DNA of 64,000 nucleotides from contig NZ_JBCDNA010000002.1 in assembly GCF_038433205.1 (NCBI RefSeq), positions 682,001 to 746,000 of the forward strand. Reading direction: 5' to 3'. A program made the position numbers and the translations under genes. Below the pieces are notes generated by a model, which was given only the letters and a program-made list of their open reading frames with translations, was not told the DNA's origin and made no database searches. Shown one piece after another: positions 52,076 to 62,300 of the stretch (within the stretch, counting starts at the first letter, position 1; every line of letters starts with the position of its first letter). The DNA comes from Lutimonas vermicola. Its GTDB lineage: Bacteria; Bacteroidota; Bacteroidia; Flavobacteriales; Flavobacteriaceae.

Positions 52076-53374
52076 TTATTTTGTTAGTGGTAATTTTATT
52101 TCAAAACTGCTTCCTGTACCCTCATACGTCAAAACCTTTAACTCTCCCCCATGCGCCTTGACAATATCATAGCTTAACGATAAGCCCAATCCGGTTCCCT
52201 GCCCCGTGGGTTTGGTCGTAAAAAAGGGTTGGAATATTTTATTAAGCACTTTTTCAGGAATGCCATTTCCATTATCGATCACCTTGATTTCTATTTTTTC
52301 AGCGTCTTTTCTGGAACTTACAGTTACCGTTGGTTCGTAATTTTCAGCGCCGGATTTTTTCTTTTCATCCACCGCATAAAATGCATTGGTGATCAAATTC
52401 AGGATCACCCTGCCAATATCCTGGGCGGCAATATTGACCTTGCCAATGCTATCGTCAAAATCTGTTTTTAAGGTGGCATTAAAAGATTTGTCTTTTGCCC
52501 GTATACCATGGTAAGCCAATCGTAAATATTCATCGGCCAAAGCATTGATGTCTGTGGGTTCTTTTTTACCATCACTGCTGCGACTGTGCTGCAACATACC
52601 TTTTACAATGGCATCTGCCCGCTTGCCGTGATGGTTGATCTTTTCCAAATTTTGCTTGATATCCGATGCAATCTCATTTACCTCTTCGAAATTTTGATTT
52701 TCAATTTCTTCCCTCATTTCATCTATGAGCTCATTGCTTACTTCTGCAAAATTGTTGACAAAATTGAGCGGATTCTTGATTTCATGGGCGATACCTGCAG
52801 TCAGTTCACCCAAAGAAGCCATTTTCTCAGAATGAATTAACTGGTTTTGAGTGGATTTAAGATTCTCAAGAGAAACCCTGAGCTCTTCGGTTCTTTCGGC
52901 TACTTTTTTTTCGAGTTCTTTGTTTTTTTCTTTCAGCTCATTCGCCGACCAGGTATCCTCGTCCCCCTCATTTCCTGCAGCCAATGACCCATGAAAGTGC
53001 ACTACCAGCCATTTTTTATCCGTATACTCCAATACCGTAGTGAGTCGGCAATTGATACTCATGGCATTCCCTTCGACATTCATCGAGATGAGAATTTCCT
53101 CCACAAAAACAGCTGAATTACCGTTTACCAGGAATTTCTTAAAGACCGGGTTTTCTCCCACTTTCATATCAAGTCCTATAGATTGATCCCGCTGGAGTTT
53201 CAGTACATCATTAAAACTTTTGATCCCAAGGATCTTTTCGTCGACATGTGTTCCATAACCCATTAAATTTTCATTGAGATAATGAGATGATCTCTCAATC
53301 GGATAATCATAAAACACCAATTGCTTAAAAATGGTATAGGTCTCGTGGAGTAAATTTTCATTTTCCAAAGTCAT
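52076..53374 (-). CDS. Cytoplasmic SnoaL-like domain histidine kinase
   Basis: The ATG at 53374 is my choice; a TTG at 53383 would overlap the giant gene's stop. The 432-residue protein has no signal or membrane helix. A SnoaL/NTF2-like domain (about 5-125: NENLMGYGTHVDEK, TVLEYTDKKWLVVHFHGS) is followed by a coiled coil (about 140-180) and the kinase core. His197 lies in GIAHEIKNP, with intact N and G boxes (NLITNAFYAV, DNGNGIPEKV, GTGLGLSLS). It should sense a small molecule in the cytoplasm and phosphorylate a response regulator that is not in this window. It is the middle gene of the operon. Confidence 0.9.
   Translation of the reverse strand: MTLENENLLHETYTIFKQLVFYDYPIERSSHYLNENLMGYGTHVDEKILGIKSFNDVLKLQRDQSIGLDMKVGENPVFKKFLVNGNSAVFVEEILISMNVEGNAMSINCRLTTVLEYTDKKWLVVHFHGSLAAGNEGDEDTWSANELKEKNKELEKKVAERTEELRVSLENLKSTQNQLIHSEKMASLGELTAGIAHEIKNPLNFVNNFAEVSNELIDEMREEIENQNFEEVNEIASDIKQNLEKINHHGKRADAIVKGMLQHSRSSDGKKEPTDINALADEYLRLAYHGIRAKDKSFNATLKTDFDDSIGKVNIAAQDIGRVILNLITNAFYAVDEKKKSGAENYEPTVTVSSRKDAEKIEIKVIDNGNGIPEKVLNKIFQPFFTTKPTGQGTGLGLSLSYDIVKAHGGELKVLTYEGTGSSFEIKLPLTK
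52313..52831 (-). repeat. Near-identical kinase-core tract, copy B (519 bp)
   Basis: Partner of 48969-49487. Both copies cover the H-box to mid-ATPase part of the kinase core in the same orientation, 3.3 kb apart. Confidence 0.85.
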
Positions 53375-53379
53375 GCAAT

Positions 53380-56300
53380 TCAATTTATTGATAAGGTAAT
53401 AGTAAATTCGGTCCCTTCATTTTCTTTTGTTTCAACTTTCAGTTCTCCCCCATGCGCCTTTATAATATCATAGCTAAGTGAAAGCCCAAGGCCTGTTCCC
53501 TGACCAGTGGGTTTAGTAGTAAAAAAAGGTTGGAATATCTTGTCCAGTACTTTTTGTGGAATGCCGTTGCCATTATCTTTCACGCTAATTTCAATGCCTT
53601 CTTTTATCTTTTTAGTACAGACATTTACCACAGGTTCATAGCCTGGTCCCTGTTCATTTTTCTTTTCGTTTACCGCATAAAAAGCATTGGTGATCAGGTT
53701 GAGAATAACCCTCCCGATATCCTGGGGAATGACGTTTATTTTTTCAAGGTGATCGTCAAACTCAGTTTCCAGTTTGGCGTTAAATGATTTGTCCTTTGCC
53801 CGTAAGCCATGATAGGCCAGTCTTAAATATTCATCTGTGAGGGCATTGACATCGGTTAGTTCTTTTACACCACTGCTGCTTCTGCTGTGCTGCAGCATGC
53901 CTTTTACGATTTCACTGGCACGTTGGCCGTGGTGTTTGATCTTTTCAAGGTTCTGTTCAATATCATTCCCTATTTCAAGGGCTTCAGCAAGATCACCCTT
54001 GTCGAGTTCTTCGTGCATTTCCTGCATCAGTTCCTGGCTGACTTCAGAAAAATTGTTGACAAAATTCAACGGATTCTGTATCTCATGGGCAATTCCTGCA
54101 GTAAGTTCTCCCAGAGAAGCCATCTTTTCAGCTTGAATAAGCTGTGTCTGAGTTTGTTTTAAATCTACCAGGGTTTTTTCTATTTTTTTGTTGGCCTGTT
54201 CCAGTTTATTAAAATCTTCATAACGCGAATAGGCAGTAGAAAATGCTTCGGCCAGATCCTGAACCAAATTTAATTCATCTTCGTTCAACGATATTTCGCT
54301 CCCTACATACAACATTCCTTGTAAAAAAGGCAGAAAATGCAAATGCAGACTGGTTGGCTGGTTTACTGTCACATAGGTTTCGGTTGATGATATAGCACCG
54401 CGTTGCATTAAGATTTTTGTCGATTCCTTAAATGCTGATTCATCCCAATAATCTGTATACATTTCTTTTTTATACCAATAGGGTAACAATTCGTCTAAAG
54501 GTTTTGTATTTTCAAAAGGAAGCTCAAAAGACGCAATTGCCTTTCCATCGGGTGTCGACAAATGAGTTTGTACCTGTTGCCTTTCTTCGTCCATGATAAA
54601 AACACCACATCGTATAAAAGGAACGTCCAGCGCAGTTAATTCATTCCAGACCAAAGGCGTGATCCGCTTAAGATCTGTCGTAGTCCGCATAGAGGCTATT
54701 TCTGCCCGAACCCTGTCTACCGAAGCGCGTTTAATAGCCTCTCTGGCTTGATTCTCCGCCTTTTGAAGATCGAGAAAGCGGGTATAGGTTTGTTGGAAAA
54801 CTTTCGTAAACCGGACTAATAATTCATTCGTTTCATGTGAAATTGGCAAATGAGAACTCAACAATAAATAGCCTTGTGAGAAAAAAGCACAATGTTGAAC
54901 TCTTCTTCCTTGAATTTGAGATTCATCCAGTTCCATCTTTGCCTCCTCCTTTACATAACGGGCCCAGTCTTTTAATTCCTTTCCTTTAAGATCAACTTTA
55001 AAAGTTTCCTTCCCTTCCTTCCATGCTTTGTAAGTTTTAGAGATGCACGTAGGTTCATCGATAGAAAAATCATGTCCGTGACTAACTATTTTACCATTTT
55101 GGTCAGTAGACCACAATTCAAATATCCTTTTCTTTTCTTTATATATAGCAATGCTAATCCGGTCAGGAATGATCCCTAAAAGATCAAATTGTTCAAAGAG
55201 CACTTCGGCAGTTTCGGCTAATTGCTCACTTTTATGCATAGCCATGCTGCTCGCCCTTACTCTTTCTAACGCAAGTTCAATCTGGGCTTCCTTTGACTGG
55301 TTCTCTGCCCTTTTAAGATCAAGGAAACGTGTATAGGTTTGTTCAAAGATCCTTGTAAACCTTTTAAAGATATCATGGGCCTCAGGAACTTTTTCATAAG
55401 TGATAAATAAAAGATAGCCCTGACTGAATTTGCACAGATGATTAATCTGATAGGTTGGCAAAGCAAGTCCGGCCTTTTGAAGATCTTTGAAAGTCTCTTT
55501 AAGTTCGGGCAAGGATTTCATATAATCATAATGTTGTACCAAGTCTTTGCCCCCTAACTCCTGAACAAAAAAGTCTGCCTTGCTTTTTAAAAACTTTCCC
55601 ATTTCTATAAAAGAGGCCTCCTCGGTATAATACAAGGGGAAAGGGTCCTGCAACTGATCTTCGCTGCTCATCCAGCATTTACTTTGGGTTTTATCATCAG
55701 AGAGCACATTATATCCGGCACTCCAGGCATTAATACCCAATTCCCTGATCTGATTGAACAATAAATTCGCTGCTTCAACAAGCTCTGTACTTGATTGCAT
55801 GGCCATGGTTCTGGAGCGTACTTTTTCCAGTGCCGCTTCAATCTGAGCCTCTCTGGCTTGTTCTTCTGCCCTTTGAAGGTCCAAATAACGCCTGTAGGTC
55901 TGATCAAACACACCTGTAAACCTTTTAAATATCTGTTCTTCTTCCCTTGAAAGCTGAGCAGGTGAAAAGGCATACAGGATACCTTCTGAAAAGATAAAAC
56001 TGTTATGAACGACACTTTTTGGCAATGATTCCAATGCTGTATGAAAAGGGTAGTCAGGAAATTCGTTAAGCGCCTTAAAATATTTTATCAGATCTTTACC
56101 TTTAAGCTCATAGTTAAAAACCGGATTTTTATCCATCCAGGATTTTTTTATGCCTTTTAACAGGGGATGAATGGACATGGAGAGAAACCCGATATTTAAA
56201 ATAACTTCACCCTTCGCATCTGAAGATGCCGTCCATAATTCCATCGGTTTCTTGTGATCCAGGATCCCAATGCCACATCTTACCGATTTATCAATGCCCA

Positions 56301-59300
56301 ATTTTACTAGTTCATCAAACATCAAAGCGACCGTCTGCCCAACTTCCTGACTATTATGCATCGCCATGGTCTTACTTCTAACCCTTTCCAGTGCAGCTTC
56401 TATTTCGGCCTCCCTGGCCTGGGCTTCAGCTTTCCTGAGGTCCATAAACCGTATATAGGCCTGTTCGAATACGTTTACAAACCGTTTTAGAATTTCCTTG
56501 TGTTCTTCCTTTAAAATTATACCGGTATGTGACGGGATCATCAGAGCAGAGTTCCTGGACCAGGCAAAGAAAAGCCCATGATCCGGTGCTTCCAGGATTT
56601 CTCTTTTATATTCCTCAGGTAAATTCTTATAATCGGAAAACTCAAATGCCTTTTGGAAAAAATCATTTTTGTCCTCAAAGGAAAAGACCTTTTCAAAAGT
56701 TGGTTCCCCACTGATCTTTGAGGCCCAGGCCTCATTGAACAAGGGACTGTCAAAATACGGGAGGTAGTAAGGTATCGAAGGGTGTGACGGGTCAAAAGAG
56801 GCAGTCCAGTGCATGACGTCCTTTGAGTCCTGAAAATAAGTGCAGATAACGGCACCCCCTACATCGAGAATTACCCCTAATTCCTTCAATTTTTCCGCCA
56901 CAACCTGTACCACCTCCTGTAACTCCGATGCCGCATGCATTGCAAGAGAGCGACTTCGCACTTTTTCCAACGCCGCTTCAATTTGTGCCTCCCTGGCCTG
57001 TGCCTCTGCTTTTTGAAGGTCCAAAAACCTTCTGTAGGTCTGTCCAAAAACACTTGCAAACCTTTTTAAAACAAGAGCTGCCTCTTCTGATAACGGGGTT
57101 TTTGTGAAAGTAAAAATGATCCCTGATGAAAAGAAGAAACTTCTGTGGTACTCTATGTCTGATAAATTTTCAAGATCGATGTGAAAAGGATAGTCGGGTT
57201 CTTCTATCAATTGCTCATAATAACGAACCACATCTTCTCCAATCAGCTCAGAGCTGTATCCGTCTTCCTTGTTTTTCCATGCGGTTTCCAAACCTTTGAT
57301 CAAGGGATGCCGCTTCATGTCCAGAAGGCCCACCTGTAGATCTACATCACCATTGGGATAAGAAGTTGCCGACCATGTTTCCATTTTCTCTCTGTCTTCA
57401 AGAATTCCAATTCCGCAGCGAATACTTTTGTTTAGACCCAATTTCATCACCTCGTCAAAAAAAGTCACAACGGTCTTCCCTACATCCTGACTATTGTGCA
57501 TGGCCATTGTTTGAGACCGAACTCTTTCTAATGCTGCTTCGATTTCTGCCTCCCTTGCCTGAGCTTCTGCTTTTTGAAGATCAAGGAAGCGGGTATATGC
57601 GCGTTCAAATTCAACGGCAAAACGATGCAGGATATCTGCTTCATCATTTTGAAGAGCCCGTCTGATATTGATGCCGAAACAACCGTATTTCATATAGGCT
57701 TCAGCATAATAAATTCCTTCAGGAAAATAGCGTGCCTTAAGCTTTTTAGCTCCTTTAAGTAATTCCTTCCAGGTATCAAAAAACTTAGCAGTTTCTTCTG
57801 GTAAAATATTGGATTCATGAACCGGTTCTTCACTTGCCCATGCTTTATAGCAGGCTGCCGTATAGGGCTCTGTTTTGTCAAGTGGATAAACAACCGATTT
57901 GCTCAAGGTAGATGTTGATCCTTTAGTGGTTTCCGACCATGTAGCCCAAAACATATGCTCCTGTTTATCTTCCTCAGGGAGCCAGACATAAGAAAACTCC
58001 GAAGGAATATTTAAACCAATCAGTTGTTCGTGAAAAATTTTGGATAAATCTTTTATTTCATCCGAATGCTGCATCTGCATACTTTGATTCCTCGTCCTTT
58101 CTAGTGCAGCTTCTATTTGTGCTTCTCTGGCTTGCGCTTCTGCCTTTTGAAGATCCAGGAAACGTGCATAGGTTTGTTCAAATACCCTTGTGAACCTGGC
58201 CAACAAAATCTCTTCCTCATTTTTTAGTTCTGCACCTGTTACCAGGTGAAGGTATCCATGTGAAAAATTAAAGCAATAAAATACGGTTGGGTCAGGAAAC
58301 TGGCTCAAAACCATTTGCTCCGCCTCTTTAGAATTAAATGTGGTAATGGCATATTCAAGATGTTTGCTCCTTACTTCACCGGCTACCTCTTGATGAAAGA
58401 TAGTTTGCTGCTGCTGCCATGCCGCATAACGTTCATCAAAAGTGGCATCTCCGGTTAATGGTAGATAAAATAATCCTAAAGAATCTCCACCAGGACTGGT
58501 AACCCAGGTAATTTGTCTGTTGATTTTCTCATTTACTTCAACATAACCACAGGTAACGAAATTCGTGACACCCAGATCAATGAGCTCCTTATACAAAAGC
58601 ACTACAACTTCCTTTAGCTCTTCACCCTTTTGCATTGCCATGGTTCTGCTTCTCACTTTTTCCAATGCCACTTCTATCTGGGACTCTCGTGCCTGAGCCT
58701 CCGCTTTTTGGAGGTCAAGAAACCTGGTATAGGTCTGTTGGAAAACTTTTCCAAAGCGCATGAGCGTGCTGTTATCTTCATCTGAGTAAGGTATCGCATC
58801 AAGATTGTATATCCAAAGAGAGATGTTTTTTAAAAAAACCTGAGAGATGGCCAATCCCGGTTTACTAAGGAGCTCGTCTTTTTCTGCTTGGGGATAATCA
58901 CCCATAAAGCCAAACATGTAATTAAAAATGCTGTTTTTCTCTTCAAAAGAAAGGGTATTTGCCAAAAAGTCCAGCCCTTTTTCTTTTGCTGATTTATAGT
59001 AGTTGAATTGCGGGTGATCGATATAAGGCATATACATCAACGAAGGAAGTGATTCACCTTTATTTGCAATCCAAACGTTCCAGTCATTATTTTGATGATA
59101 ATCGAGTGTAAAACCGGCAGCATCAATTTGAAAGTTCAAATCAATTAATTGGTCGTGAATTACCTGAATAACTTCTCTCAATTCCTCACTTTTCTGCATA
59201 CCTGTGGTACGGCTTCTTACTCTTTCAAGTGCTCCTTCTATCTGAGCTTCTCTGGCTTGAGCCTCCGCTTTCTGAAGGTCAAAAAAGCGTGTGTATGTTT

Positions 59301-62300
59301 GCTGAAAAACCTTTCCAAAGCGCATCAGGATTGAATTTTCCTCATCGGAAAAAGGTATACCTGAGAAATTTTCAATATAAAGGCCGATATCCTTTTGTAT
59401 AACCGTTGATGCTGCCAATCCCGGACAATTGAAATAAAAATCCCGTGCTTCTTTAGATAAATTTTCAATATGAGGAAGCAGTTTTTTATAAAAACTATTC
59501 TTTTCATCAAAATTCAATTGTGTTGAAAAGAAATCCTTGCCTTTCTTTTTTGCTTCAGTGAATTGTCTGTCCCAAACCAAATCGAGGTAAGGAACCGTTA
59601 TCCTGGCCGGGATATCCTGATGGTCTGCGACCCAAAAATGAAAGTCTTTCTTTGGTTCATAATCTACCACAATGCCTGCATGATCAGCATTGATTTTCAG
59701 GTGAGCCATCTGGTCAAAAATCACTTTTACGACTTCTTTAAGCTCATTACTTTTGTGCATCGCCATACTTCGGGAACGCACTCGTTCTAAAGCCGCTTCA
59801 ATCTGTGCCTCTCTTGCCTGTGCTTCGGCCTTTTGCAGATCAAGAAAGCGCGTATAGGTTTGCTCAAAAACTTTACCGAACCGGTAAAGAAGATCTTTCT
59901 CTTCTTTTTTAGGAGCTTCATTATTCGACTTACTTATCATGCCGTATTTGTGATTAGCTTCCAGAATTTCCAATTTTTCCAATTGAAGCTTTTGCTGACT
60001 GTTCGTAAAATATTTGGAACCCGTCATTTCATCACAGGCTTTGTAAAATTGTTCCAATTCTTCCTTATTCTCAATCGACAGGTAGGAGAAGGACACCCCA
60101 TCCAACCAGCCTTTGATGGTCGTTTCCTCAAATGGTGCACTTGGCATCTGAAAATGTTGGGGTGCATCATAAATACCATCGATGGGAGAAAACCAGGTAT
60201 CAAAATAGCCTTCCTCCAGATGTAAGATGGTAATCCATGCTTGAGCAAAAGCAACGTTCAGGACCTTTAACTGCTCGAAAAAAACAACAACTACCTTTCC
60301 AATATCTTCTGTCTGGTGCATGGCCATTGAGGCCGAACGCAACCGTTCTAAAGCAGCTTCAATTTGCGCCTCTCTTGCCTGTGATTCCGCTTTCTGTAAA
60401 TCCAGAAAACGGGTATAGGTTTGTTCGAAAACTTTGGCAAAACGTTTAAAAACATCATGCATTTCGGGGAAAGGTTCATAGGTAATGAAAATCAAGTTAC
60501 CGTATAAAAAATTGGCCACATGATCAATTTGAAAACTGGGAAACTCCAAGCCTTTATCCAACATGCCCTGAAGCATGTCTCCAATACCCGGAAGGGAATG
60601 CATATACTTATAATGGTCTGCCTGTACTTCTCCTTCCTTTTCATAGACAAAAAGTTCATCACCTCTCCTTTTTGATTCATCGAATTGCCTAAAAATGGGA
60701 TGCTCTGTAAGTGGAACCTCACACGAGTCCAGAATTTCTCCATCCGGTCCACCGGGATAAAAAGTAAAATGAGTATCGCCTGTTTCCCAGATATTAAAGC
60801 CACATGTCCATTGCTCAATACCTAATTCCTTGACCTGTTGGAATAAAATGGTGGCAACATCAGCCAGTTCCTCACTTTTTTGCATGGCCATTGTCCTGGC
60901 TCGAACTCGTTCCAAAGCCAGTTCTATCTGAGCCTCTCTGGCCTGCTTTTCAGCTTGTTGAATATCAAGAAAACGCTGATACACTCTTGTAAATTCAACA
61001 CAAATACGCGTTAGAATATCCTTTTCTTCTTCAGTTGGTCCACAGATGTGATCATACCCTAAGTATCCAAATGGAGTATAACCAAGGACGGAGTAGCCTC
61101 CGTTGGGAAAATCGTCTGCTGTCATACGGTCTTCTTCCGGCATGGCAGAGAAGGTTTCAGTGAAGAGGTCAAAAATTTCAGGGATAACTTCTTTTGGGTA
61201 ATAAATAACTTCTATTGCATCTGAGGAATCATTTTTCCATTTGTCGAATAAGACGGTCCAGGCCTCCAAACTATCAATCCCAACAACCTGCTTTCCGGGA
61301 ATTCTTTTTCCAGATTTTCCAGATGCCCTGTAAGTCGTGGTTCTTTCTTCGCGATCAAAAAGACTTAAAAACACATTGACCGGGTTTATGCCGAGAATAT
61401 CGAATTGCCTGAATAAAACACTCAATACCTCATGCAATTCATCGGCAGATTTCATGGCCAGGGACCTGGCTCTCACACGCTCTAAAGACAACTGTATCTG
61501 TGATTCTCTGGCCTGAGCCTCTGCCAGTTTCAAATCATTAAAACGGGTATAGGTTTGCTGGAATACTTTTCCAAAGCGCTTGAATATATCATGCGCTTCA
61601 GGCACTGGTTCGAATGTAATAAACATAAGGCTAACAGAAGAACCAAATACAAAATGATCGTATTGGTGTTTTGGAAATTGAAATCCATCTTTCAGCATGA
61701 TCTCAAATTGAGCCGGAGCAAAATTACTCAGTTGCTGATACATTCTTTTTAGCATTTCGCCTTCCACATATTGAACAAAAAAAGTATCTCCTCTTTGTTT
61801 CGCTTCTCGAACTTCTATAAAAACCGGAAATTCCGTTGTATCAACTTTATAGGGCTCAATAAATCCTCCTTTAGGGCTTGTAATCCAATCTTCATAGACA
61901 TTATCCTCATCTAACCACACATTGAAACCAGTTGTCCAAACTTCAATACCCAATTCTCTAATTTGTTCGAACAACAACGATGCAACCTCTGCTAATTCAC
62001 TACTATTGTGCATCGCCATAGTTCGTGCGCGCACTCTTTCCAGGGCGAGTTCTATACGGGATTCCCTTGCCTGGGCTTCCGCTTTCTTAAGGTCAAGAAA
62101 GCGTGTATAGGTTTGTTCAAAGACGTTTCCAAATCGTCGTAGAATTTCGTTTTCTTCGTTTGAGAATTTTACACCGTGATGATTAATGATAAATATACTG
62201 GTGTTTTTTGATACCGAACAAGAGCGGGTGTATCCGCCTGCCCTGTTCAGTAATTCTTTTTGATGTTCATCAGAAGTTTCTGAATAGGGAGCCTGTTTAA

